Positions 44,234-51,047 of a DNA stretch of 51,047 nt are shown one piece after another (within the stretch, counting starts at the first letter, position 1; the number at the start of each line of letters is the position of its first letter). The DNA lies in the NCBI GenBank assembly GCA_947626065.1, contig CANQQT010000009.1:1-51047 (forward strand), given 5' to 3'. Below the pieces are notes generated by a model. It worked only from the letters and a program-made list of their open reading frames with translations, did no database searches and was not told the DNA's origin. Source of the DNA: an uncultured Clostridia bacterium (lineage in GTDB: Bacteria > Bacillota > Clostridia > Oscillospirales > CAG-272). A program made the position numbers and the translations under genes.

Positions 44234-44380
44234 ACCCGCAGGGGAATCACTCCCAAAAAAGCGCCGTCGGGCGCACCCCGCACGGGGGGATATGCCCCCA
44301 TAAAAGTGTCACCCGGAGTCCCCCACACGGGGAAACGGACCCCCCCAAAAAAGCGCCGCCCGGCACACCCACGCAAGGAA
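44234..44380. repeat. 42-46-bp tandem repeats with G/C hairpins in the argR-recN gap
   Basis: Units begin at ACCCGCAGGGG (44234), ACCCCGCACGGGG (44275), CCCCCACACGGGG (44320) and ACCCACGCAAGG (44366). They include GGGG...CCCC inverted arms and AAAAAAGCGCCG (44255 and 44349). On the minus strand they would read as a 14-15-residue peptide repeat antisense to argR, which I do not regard as a gene. Confidence 0.7.
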
Positions 44381-44393
44381 AGGAGGAAGGAAG

Positions 44394-46094
44394 TTGCTTT
44401 CGTCGCTTCATATCGAAAACATCGCCGTTATAAAGAAAGCCGACATCGATTTTGAGCCCGGCTTCAACGTCCTGACGGGAGAGACCGGCGCGGGGAAATC
44501 GATTCTCATCGATTCGATCAACCTGCTTCTCGGCGCCCGCCCGTCAAGGGATCTGATTCGGAACGGGGAGACCCGCGCCGACGTTTCCGCGCTCTTTTCC
44601 GGAGTGGAGGCGCCCCCCGAGGGAAGCGGGGAGGAGGGACTTTCCCCCGACGAGGACGGATGCCTCTATCTCACCCGGGAATTTGATACCGAGGGGAAGA
44701 GCAAAACCAGACTGGGAGGGAAGGCCGTTCCGGTCTCTTTGCAGAAGGAGGTCGTCGCCCGCCTGATCGTGATTCACGGGCAGAACGACAACCGCCTGCT
44801 CGCCGAGGGCCCGATGCAGCTGCACTATCTCGACAGCTACGCGGGAAACGAAGAGCTTTTGGCCGAATACCGGAAGCATTACGCGGGACTCTGCGAATGC
44901 GCCTCCCGCATAGGAAAGCTCGACCGGGACGGGAAGGAGAAGGCGCGGGCCGCCGAGCTTCTCGCCTTTCAGGTCGCCGACATCAACGAGGCGAAGCTAA
45001 AGCCCGGAGAGGAGGAGGAGCTGGAGGCCAAGCGGGGACGGCTGAAAAACGCCGAGAAAATCGGGAAGGCCACCCGCCGGATCGTCCGCTCCCTCTACAG
45101 AAGCGAAAAATCGCCGCCCGCCTTCGAGCTGGTTCGGAGGGCCGCCGCCTCGATCGAGGAAATCAAGGAGTATCTGCCCGACGCGCAGGAAATGCTGACG
45201 CGGCTGGAACAGGTGGCCTTTGAGCTGGAGGACATCGGCCTGTCCGCCGAAGAGCTGATCGGAGAAGAGGACGAGGAGCCGGGCCGCGAGCTCGACCGCG
45301 TCGAGGAACGACTGGAGAAAATTGGGAAGCTGAAAAAGAAGTACGGAGACAGCGTCGGCGAAATCCTCGCCTACCGCGACCGGGCGGAGAGTGAGCTTCG
45401 CGAAATCCAGCGCTCCGACGAGCTGCTCGCCGAGGCCAAAAAGGAGTTTGCCGTCTTCAAAAAAGCGGCGGCGGAGGCGGCCGCCAAGCTCTCCGAGGCA
45501 AGAAAAGCCGCAGCCGCCCGGCTTGAGACCGGCGTCGTCGGGGAGCTTGCCTATCTTGAAATGCCGAAGGTTCGCTTCGCGGTTCAGATCCGCAAGGCGA
45601 CCGATGCCTCCGGAAAGGAGCGCTTCGGGAAAAACGGGACCGACGAGGTGGAATTTCTCCTCTCGGCCAACCCCGGAGAGCCGCTCAAGCCCCTCTCCAA
45701 AATCGCCTCCGGCGGAGAGCTTTCAAGAATCATGCTGGCGCTGAAAAGCGTCAACGCCGCCGATTCCGTCGGGCAGACGCTGATTTTCGACGAAATCGAC
45801 ACCGGCGTGTCGGGGGGAACCTCCCAGAAAATCGGGAAACGGCTCCGCCGACTGGCCGACACCCATCAGGTCATCTGCGTCACTCATTCGGCGCAGATCG
45901 CGGCGGAGGCGCACGCGCAGTATAAAATCGTAAAACAGGAAAGAAACGGACGGGTCGAAACGGAGGTGCTTCCGCTCGACCGGGAAGGGCGCATCCGGGA
46001 GATCGCCCGGATCATGGGAGGCGCCGAAATCACCGCCAAGCTCCTCTCCTCCTCCGCCGAGCTTCTCGACAGCGCGGGGCCTGAGCCTATCTGA
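44394..46094 (+). CDS. recN: DNA repair protein RecN
   Basis: A 566-residue SMC-like ATPase acting in double-strand-break repair. Walker A is VLTGETGAGKSILIDSINLL (near residue 30). Two long coiled-coil arms span about 155-370. The signature SGGELSRIMLALKS and Walker B TLIFDEIDTGVSGGTSQKIG follow, then the H-loop VICVTHSAQIAA. The start is TTG 44394, with AGGAGG seven bases upstream, giving the canonical LSSLHIENIAVI. It follows argR after a 160-bp repeat-bearing gap. Confidence 0.95.
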   Translation: MLSSLHIENIAVIKKADIDFEPGFNVLTGETGAGKSILIDSINLLLGARPSRDLIRNGETRADVSALFSGVEAPPEGSGEEGLSPDEDGCLYLTREFDTEGKSKTRLGGKAVPVSLQKEVVARLIVIHGQNDNRLLAEGPMQLHYLDSYAGNEELLAEYRKHYAGLCECASRIGKLDRDGKEKARAAELLAFQVADINEAKLKPGEEEELEAKRGRLKNAEKIGKATRRIVRSLYRSEKSPPAFELVRRAAASIEEIKEYLPDAQEMLTRLEQVAFELEDIGLSAEELIGEEDEEPGRELDRVEERLEKIGKLKKKYGDSVGEILAYRDRAESELREIQRSDELLAEAKKEFAVFKKAAAEAAAKLSEARKAAAARLETGVVGELAYLEMPKVRFAVQIRKATDASGKERFGKNGTDEVEFLLSANPGEPLKPLSKIASGGELSRIMLALKSVNAADSVGQTLIFDEIDTGVSGGTSQKIGKRLRRLADTHQVICVTHSAQIAAEAHAQYKIVKQERNGRVETEVLPLDREGRIREIARIMGGAEITAKLLSSSAELLDSAGPEPI

Positions 46095-46123
46095 CGTATT
46101 CAAAAATTCAAGGAGAAGACAAA

Positions 46124-47350
46124 ATGACACTCTACGACGAACTGGTCGCCCGCGGGCTGATTGCACAGGTGACCGACGAGGAAGAAATCAAGAACTTAAT
46201 CAACAGCGGGAAGGCCGTCTTTTACATCGGCTTCGACTGCACGGCGGACAGCCTTACCGCCGGACATTTTCTCGCCCTGACGCTGATGAAGCGCCTGCAG
46301 CAGGCGGGAAATACCCCCATCGCGCTGATCGGGGGCGGCACCACCATGATCGGCGACCCCTCGGGCCGGACCGATATGCGGAAAATGCTCACCCGGGAGG
46401 ACATCGATCACAACGCCGCCTGCTTCAAGAGGCAGATGGAGCGCTTCATCGATTTCGGCCCCGGAAAGGCGCTGATGCTCAATAACGCCGACTGGCTTCT
46501 CGGGCTCAATTACGTTTCTCTGTTGCGGGAGGTCGGCGCCTGTTTCAGCGTCAACAATATGCTGAGAGCGGAATGCTACCGTAACCGCATGGAGCGGGGC
46601 TTGTCCTTCCTTGAATTCAACTATATGATCATGCAGAGCTACGATTTCTATCATCTCTATAAGACCCACGGCTGTAACCTCCAGTGCGGAGGGGACGACC
46701 AGTGGAGCAATATGCTCGGCGGAACCGAGCTGATCCGCCGGAAGCTCGGAAAGGACGCCTACGCGCTGACCGTCACGCTCCTCACCGATTCGCAAGGGCA
46801 TAAGATGGGGAAAACGGCGGGGAACGCCGTTTGGCTCGACCCGGACAAAACGCCGCCCTACGAGTTCTACCAGTATTGGAGGAACGTGGGGGACGGCGAC
46901 GTGCTGAAATGCCTGCGGATGCTCACCTTCCTGCCGCTTGAGGAAATCGACGCCATGGCGGGCTGGGAGGGCTCCGAGCTCAACCGCGCCAAGGAAATTC
47001 TCGCCTATGAGCTGACCAAGCTCGTCCACGGGGAAGAGGAGGCGGAAAAGGCGAAGCAGGCCTCCCACAGTCTCTTCTCAAAGGCCGGCGTCGCGGAGGA
47101 TATGCCGACCACCGTCCTTGAAAAATCCGACTTTACCGACGGAAAGGTCGCCGTCGCCGACCTTCTGGTCAAGGGAGGTCTCGCGCCCTCGAAGGGGGAG
47201 GCCAAGCGGCTGATCCAGCAGGGCGGCATTTCCGCGGGGGAGGAAAAGGTCGCCGATTTCGGCGCGACGCTTCCTGTCGCCGCCTTTGAAAACGGTCTTG
47301 TCGTCCGGAAAGGAAAGAAGGTTTACCATCGGTTTGTCCTCTCGGATTGA
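46124..47350 (+). CDS. tyrS: Tyrosyl-tRNA synthetase
   Basis: A 408-residue class Ic enzyme that charges tRNA-Tyr. The HIGH-like motif is SLTAGHFLAL (near residue 45), the tyrosine pocket has NYMIMQSYDFYHLY, and the KMSKS-like loop is HKMGKTAGNAVWL. A C-terminal S4 domain (LLVKGGLAPSKGEAKRLIQQ) binds tRNA. AAGGAG lies eight bases before the ATG. Only 29 bp separate it from recN, so no room exists for the T-box leader that often controls tyrS in Bacillota. Confidence 0.96.
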   Translation: MTLYDELVARGLIAQVTDEEEIKNLINSGKAVFYIGFDCTADSLTAGHFLALTLMKRLQQAGNTPIALIGGGTTMIGDPSGRTDMRKMLTREDIDHNAACFKRQMERFIDFGPGKALMLNNADWLLGLNYVSLLREVGACFSVNNMLRAECYRNRMERGLSFLEFNYMIMQSYDFYHLYKTHGCNLQCGGDDQWSNMLGGTELIRRKLGKDAYALTVTLLTDSQGHKMGKTAGNAVWLDPDKTPPYEFYQYWRNVGDGDVLKCLRMLTFLPLEEIDAMAGWEGSELNRAKEILAYELTKLVHGEEEAEKAKQASHSLFSKAGVAEDMPTTVLEKSDFTDGKVAVADLLVKGGLAPSKGEAKRLIQQGGISAGEEKVADFGATLPVAAFENGLVVRKGKKVYHRFVLSD

Positions 47351-47449
47351 TAGGCGCCGAATCAATTTTCCTCCCGCCGCATAGGATGGGGGAAGGGAAG
47401 ACCGCCGGGTGGCGGCTTCGACGCTTGTTTTGAGAAAGGAAATCAACCG

Positions 47450-48391
47450 ATGAAATCATTTGACGGAAAGAAAGCGGAGGCTCTCCTTGCTTCCCTCGGC
47501 GAGGAAATCACGGTAAAAAGGGCCTATCCCCTTTCACAGTGCTCCACCTTCCGTATCGGCGGGGAGGCGGCCCTTGCCGTCTGGCCGAGAACCGAGGGCG
47601 CCCTTTGCCGTCTGCTTTCCCTCTGTAGGGAGAACGGGTGGTATCATACCGTCATCGGAAACGGGAGTAATGTTCTCTTCGACGATGCCGGATTTGACGG
47701 CGCCGTCCTCTTCACCTCGGCGCTTGCCGACATCACCTTCGACGGAACGGCGGTAACGGCTTCCTGCGGCGTCCCGGTGACAAGGTTAGCGGCGGTGGCG
47801 GCGGAGAAGGGCCTGGCTGGGCTCTCCTTCGCCTACGGAATCCCCGGAACCGTCGGGGGAGCCGTCTACATGAACGCGGGAGCCTACGGGGGCGAGATCG
47901 GAAACGCCGTCGAAAGCGTCTTCTATTACGACGGGAGGACCGGGGAAACCGGAAGCTATACCGCCGGGGAGTGCCGCTTCGGCTACCGCGGAAGCGCCTT
48001 TCAGGAGGAGGACAAAACCGTTCTCGCCGCCACCCTTCGCTTGAAGGAAGGGGATCCCGCCGCCATCCGGGAAGAGATGGAGGACTGTATGAGGAGCCGG
48101 AAGGAAAAACAGCCGCTGGAATATCCCAGCGCCGGAAGCGTTTTCCGCCGTTGCCCCGGATACTATACGGGAAAGCTCATCGAGGACGCGGGGCTTAAGG
48201 GAACCGCCGTCGGAGGCGCGCAGGTCTCGCTGAAGCACGCCGGATTCATCGTCAACAGAGGAAACGCCACCGCCGCCGACGTGCGGGAGCTGATTTCCAC
48301 GGTTCGGGAGACGGTAAAGAGCCGCTACGGCCTGACGCTGGAATGCGAGGTTCGATATATCCCGGCCACCCCGGCGAAAAAAGAGCTCTGA
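47450..48391 (+). CDS. murB: UDP-N-acetylenolpyruvoylglucosamine reductase
   Basis: A 313-residue FAD enzyme that makes UDP-MurNAc for peptidoglycan. FAD-binding segments VIGNGSNVLFDDAGFDGAVL (in part) and GIPGTVGGAVYMNAGAYGGEI are clear. The catalytic Ser region is YPSAGSVFRR, and LIEDAGLKGTAVGGAQVSLK with HAGFIVN completes the active site. The order and length fit the type IIb MurB of Gram-positive bacteria. AAAGGA lies about nine bases before the ATG. It follows tyrS by 99 bp. Confidence 0.95.
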   Translation: MKSFDGKKAEALLASLGEEITVKRAYPLSQCSTFRIGGEAALAVWPRTEGALCRLLSLCRENGWYHTVIGNGSNVLFDDAGFDGAVLFTSALADITFDGTAVTASCGVPVTRLAAVAAEKGLAGLSFAYGIPGTVGGAVYMNAGAYGGEIGNAVESVFYYDGRTGETGSYTAGECRFGYRGSAFQEEDKTVLAATLRLKEGDPAAIREEMEDCMRSRKEKQPLEYPSAGSVFRRCPGYYTGKLIEDAGLKGTAVGGAQVSLKHAGFIVNRGNATAADVRELISTVRETVKSRYGLTLECEVRYIPATPAKKEL

Positions 48392-48585
48392 GACCTCGCC
48401 AAGCCCGCGTGGGCTGTCAAAACAAAGAAACGGAATCATTTACGGCGAATCGTCGCCGATAGCGTGAAAATGCGATCCAATCAAACCTTACGTACGAGTA
48501 TTTCACGCAAAATGCACTTGACTTGCAGACTCCGCGAATTTCATGACGATTTGTGCCGCCTCAAAGCGGCGGAAGGGAGATTAGT
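48392..48585 (+). promoter_or_regulatory. Structured, AT-richer leader before rapZ
   Basis: This 194-bp gap is less GC-rich than its surroundings. It has a short hairpin GGCGA/TCGCC (48444-48457) and a 10-bp imperfect inverted repeat GCGTGAAAAT/TATTTCACGC (48462-48471, 48499-48508), with a central CTTACGTACGAG. A TTGACT at 48528 might be a -35 but lacks a good -10. It could be a structured 5' leader or small RNA; no known family was recognised. Confidence 0.35.
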
Positions 48586-49461
48586 ATGGAATTTCTCGTG
48601 ATCACCGGTATGTCCGGCGCAGGAAAAACGCAGGCGTCCAATATCCTTGAGGATATGGGCTATTACTGTATCGACAATATGCCCTCCGCCATGATCCCCT
48701 ATTTTGCCGAGCTCTATTCCCAGATGCCGGGCAGGAGCGCCAACGTCGCCTTCATCATCGACGTGCGGGGAGAAAGCGACTTTCTCCCGCTACTGTCCGA
48801 GCTGGACGTGCTGAAAGCGAAGGGCTACTGCTGCCGAACCGTCTTCATCGACTGTGAAAACCGCATTCTGGTCAACCGCTATAAGGAGACCCGTCGGGTT
48901 CATCCCCTCGTCACACTGAAAAACATTTCGGTGAGCGAGGCGCTGGCGCTGGAAAGAAAACTGCTGGAGCCGGTGCGGGAGAAGGCCGATTATATCATCG
49001 ACACGACCAACCTCACCTCCCACCAGCTCCGGGACAAGCTGCTGGCGATTCAGAATACCTCCCGGACGAGGAGCCTCGTCGTCACCTGCCTCTCCTTTGG
49101 CTATAAGTACGGCATTCCGACCGAGGCCGACCTTGTCTTCGACGTCCGCTGTTTCCCTAACCCCTTTTACGTTCCGGAGCTGAAAAACCTGACCGGCCTT
49201 GAAGGCGAGGTCAAGGATTACGTCTTCTCCGCCGGACAGGTGCGGGAATTCATGAACAAGCTCTTTGATATGATGGATTTTCTGATCCCGCTCTACGCGG
49301 AGGAAGGGAAGAGCCAGCTGACGGTGGCGATCGGCTGTACCGGAGGAAAGCACCGTTCCGTGGCCATTGCCGAGGCCCTCGCCGAGCATTTCCGCACCGG
49401 CGGGCTGAATCCCATCACCGTGCACCGCGACATCGTGAAGAAATTCGTGGGAGATAAGTAA
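48586..49461 (+). CDS. rapZ: RapZ/YvcJ-family nucleotide-binding protein
   Basis: A 291-residue P-loop protein. Walker A is ITGMSGAGKTQASN (near residue 5). The middle has DIRGESDF-like VDVRGESDFLPLL as IIDVRGESDF, and the C-terminal domain has VAIGCTGGKHRSVAIAEAL and NPFYVPELKNLTG. In E. coli RapZ controls glmS through small RNAs. In Bacillus YvcJ affects competence and hydrolyses nucleotides. ATG 48586 gives MEFLVITGMSG; a longer frame lacks family residues. It is adjacent to whiA as in most Bacillota, but the usual intervening yvcK/mgfK gene is missing. Confidence 0.94.
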   Translation: MEFLVITGMSGAGKTQASNILEDMGYYCIDNMPSAMIPYFAELYSQMPGRSANVAFIIDVRGESDFLPLLSELDVLKAKGYCCRTVFIDCENRILVNRYKETRRVHPLVTLKNISVSEALALERKLLEPVREKADYIIDTTNLTSHQLRDKLLAIQNTSRTRSLVVTCLSFGYKYGIPTEADLVFDVRCFPNPFYVPELKNLTGLEGEVKDYVFSAGQVREFMNKLFDMMDFLIPLYAEEGKSQLTVAIGCTGGKHRSVAIAEALAEHFRTGGLNPITVHRDIVKKFVGDK

Positions 49462-49528
49462 AAAACCGAAAACAGGGAAGAAAGACGCGCCGCCAAGGGC
49501 CGCGGCGTTCCGGATAAGCGCCCCTCAT

Positions 49529-49635
49529 GCGCCCGCCGATTTTGGGCGGCCAATGGCCGCTTTGCGCCGCCGATAGACGCTCTGCGCCGCCGACCGCTCC
49601 GTGAGCCGCTCAGCTTGCGCCGCCGACCGTTCCAC
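49529..49635. repeat. GCGCCGCCGA-rich repeats in the rapZ-whiA gap
   Basis: GCGCCCGCCGA or GCGCCGCCGA occurs at 49529, 49564, 49584 and 49617, with GGGCGGCCAATGGCCGC between. Spacings are uneven (35, 20, 33). The 214-bp gap 49462-49675 has no gene. Confidence 0.5.
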
Positions 49636-49675
49636 GCCCCAACCCGTGCCGTTCTTTCCGTGAGGTGAAAATATT

Positions 49676-50557
49676 ATGTACGAATCCTTTTCGCAGGATA
49701 CCAAAACCGAGCTCGGCGCCGTCCGGCAGAAAAGCGTCTGCTGTCGCCGGGCGCTTCTCTACGGAATGCTTTACGGCGCTGAGATTTTTTCCCGGGAGCG
49801 TATCTTTTTCGATACCGAAAATCCCTCGGTTCTCCTCCTGTACGGGAAGCTGATCCGGGGTATGATTTCCTGCCGGGAATTCTCCGATGCCGACCTTGCC
49901 GACCTGCCGCAGGACAAGGCCGAGGCCCTGCTTTCCTCCCTCGGCTTTGCCCCCGGGGAGCCGCTTTTCCGAATCAAGCGGGAGCTGATTGTCTGTCCGT
50001 CCTGCGCGTGGGCCTTCGTGCGGGGAGTCTTTCTCTCCTGCGGAACGGTGACCGCGCCGGGCTCCGCCTATCATCTGGAATTTCTCATGCGGGAGCGGGC
50101 GGAGGCAGAGGAGCTGGCGGAATATCTTGCCTCCCTCGACCTTTCCCCGAAGCTCACCGAGCGGGGAGGGAGCCTCTTCGGCGTCTATTTCAAGGATAGC
50201 GAGAGCATCGTCGACCTTCTCGGGCATATCGGTGCCAACCGCGCCGCCTTCGACCTTCTCAACGTCAAGATTTACCGGGACATCCGCAACAACGTCAACC
50301 GCGTCTCCAACTGCGAGCTGGCCAACCTCGAAAAGACGGTGGCGGCCGCGAACGAGCAGATGAAGGCGATCGAAGCGATTCTCTCTTCCGGGAGGGAAAA
50401 GGAGCTGCCGGAGGAGCTGAGACAGACGCTGGATCTGCGGGCCGCCTTCCCCGACGCGACGCTGTCGGAGCTGGCGGGGAGGCATACGCCGCCGATCACC
50501 AAATCGGGGGTCAATCACCGGCTGAAACGGCTGATTGAATTTTCAAAGCACTGCTGA
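49676..50557 (+). CDS. whiA: Sporulation/division regulator WhiA
   Basis: A 293-residue protein with an N-terminal LAGLIDADG-like domain (FSQDTKTELGAV; SVCCRRALLYGMLYGAEIF, in part; FVRGVFLSCGTVTAPGSAYH) and a C-terminal helix-turn-helix (LSELAGRHTPPITKSGVNHR). WhiA binds DNA and influences division and sporulation in Gram-positive bacteria. Its presence supports a Bacillota or Actinomycetota host. ATG 49676 has TGAGGTG about nine bases upstream. It follows rapZ and is followed by dnaE. Confidence 0.95.
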   Translation: MYESFSQDTKTELGAVRQKSVCCRRALLYGMLYGAEIFSRERIFFDTENPSVLLLYGKLIRGMISCREFSDADLADLPQDKAEALLSSLGFAPGEPLFRIKRELIVCPSCAWAFVRGVFLSCGTVTAPGSAYHLEFLMRERAEAEELAEYLASLDLSPKLTERGGSLFGVYFKDSESIVDLLGHIGANRAAFDLLNVKIYRDIRNNVNRVSNCELANLEKTVAAANEQMKAIEAILSSGREKELPEELRQTLDLRAAFPDATLSELAGRHTPPITKSGVNHRLKRLIEFSKHC

Positions 50558-50584
50558 GCGGAGGAATCGGAGAGGAGGCGAATG

Positions 50585-51047
50585 ATGGAATTCGTACATC
50601 TTCATCTTCACAGTGAATACAGTCTTCTGGAGGGCGCCTGCCGCATCGGAGAGATTCCGAAAGCGGCGGCGGCCATGGGGCAGAAGGCGGTCGCGCTCAC
50701 CGACAGCGGTGTGCTGTACGGGGCGGTCGCCTTTTCCGAGGCCTGCCGCACGGCGGGGGTGAAGCCGATTTTCGGCTGTGAAATCTTTCTGCCGGGCGAA
50801 AAGGACGGCAGGGGCCGGGAAACGGATCCAGACAGCCTGATCCTTCTCGTAAAAGACGAGGAGGGCTACCGCAACCTGCTGGTTCTCGTCTCGGAGGGCT
50901 TCACCAAGGGAGGAGATCCCCGAGGTCCCCGCGTCAGCCTGCCCTCTCTGCTCTCCCATACCGGGGGACTGATCGCCCTGTCGGGAGGACTTTCGGGTCG
51001 GGCGGCCAAAAAAATCCTCGACGGAAGCCGCGAGGGGGCGGAGGAGT
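50585..51047 (+). CDS. dnaE: DNA polymerase III alpha subunit (DnaE), 5' part
   Basis: The first 154 codons of DnaE run off the right edge. The PHP domain begins FVHLHLHSEYSLLEGACRI, with AVALTDSGVLYGAVAFSEAC and VKPIFGCEIFL as the next metal-site motifs. DnaE is a replicative polymerase; in Bacillota it works beside PolC on primers. AGGAGG lies six bases before this ATG. The ATG immediately upstream (50582) is only three bases from it and less likely. The remainder is outside the window. Confidence 0.93.
   Translation, partial: MEFVHLHLHSEYSLLEGACRIGEIPKAAAAMGQKAVALTDSGVLYGAVAFSEACRTAGVKPIFGCEIFLPGEKDGRGRETDPDSLILLVKDEEGYRNLLVLVSEGFTKGGDPRGPRVSLPSLLSHTGGLIALSGGLSGRAAKKILDGSREGAEE

Noticed and set aside
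44065..44376. Minus-strand frame with a 14-15-residue peptide repeat opposite argR and the following gap
   Set aside because: It arises from the 42-46-bp DNA repeat being nearly in frame and continues antisense through argR. There is no start signal or homology.
46093..46115. ARG box between recN and tyrS (TATTCAAAAATTCA)
   Set aside because: The two ATTCA halves are in direct rather than inverted orientation, so it does not match the ArgR palindrome.

Overview
The window looks like chromosomal DNA from a GC-rich, low-codon-bias member of the Bacillota (Clostridia-like), probably an uncultured lineage. The evidence is a Trp T-box leader, WhiA, RapZ, ArgR, SecA with a SEC-C tail, a YidC2-type insertase, an LTA-synthase-type sulfatase, and the nusB-xseA-xseB-ispA-tlyA-nadK-argR-recN gene order typical of that phylum. 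No phage, insertion sequence, CRISPR, rRNA or tRNA was seen.

Layout: everything from 82 to 37712 is on the minus strand, and everything from 38182 to the right edge is on the plus strand. Read in transcription order, the minus-strand blocks are: (1) an M23 peptidase and a small membrane protein; (2) a cell-surface block at 35912-26738, made of an LTA-synthase-like sulfatase, a YidC/CDP-glycerol glycerophosphotransferase fusion with an apparent one-base frameshift, a single-span small protein, a winged-helix/LicC-PntC-type cytidylyltransferase and a three-gene ABC importer of the 2-aminoethylphosphonate type; (3) a complete tryptophan operon trpEGDCFBA behind a T-box; (4) a DUF6512-like membrane protein and a Na/Pi cotransporter with a PhoU-like tail; (5) an arginine/carbamoyl-phosphate operon argC-argJ-argB-argD-carA-carB behind a consensus promoter with a perfect ARG box; (6) secA and an unknown polytopic membrane protein. 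The plus-strand block holds nusB, a TsaD-like protein, xseA, xseB, ispA, tlyA, nadK, argR, recN, tyrS, murB, rapZ, whiA and the start of dnaE.

How the genes connect: ArgR (43772) is the likely regulator of the argC promoter at 15.4 kb, so regulator and target lie in the same window. The last gene of the arginine operon is an unbroken fusion of CarB with diaminopimelate epimerase (DapF), joining carbamoyl phosphate synthesis to lysine/peptidoglycan synthesis. Its DapF half has Ala where the first catalytic Cys is expected. The surface block suggests a pathway that imports a small phosphonate or choline-like compound, activates it as a CMP ester and attaches it to a glycerophosphate-type surface polymer. 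This is inference from gene families and context.

Most longer intergenic gaps carry degenerate short tandem or direct repeats, with a different unit in each gap (31, 18, 13-14, about 80, about 50 and 42-46 bp). The largest is a 31-bp array at 1449-1920. All repeat periods and hairpins were counted by eye.
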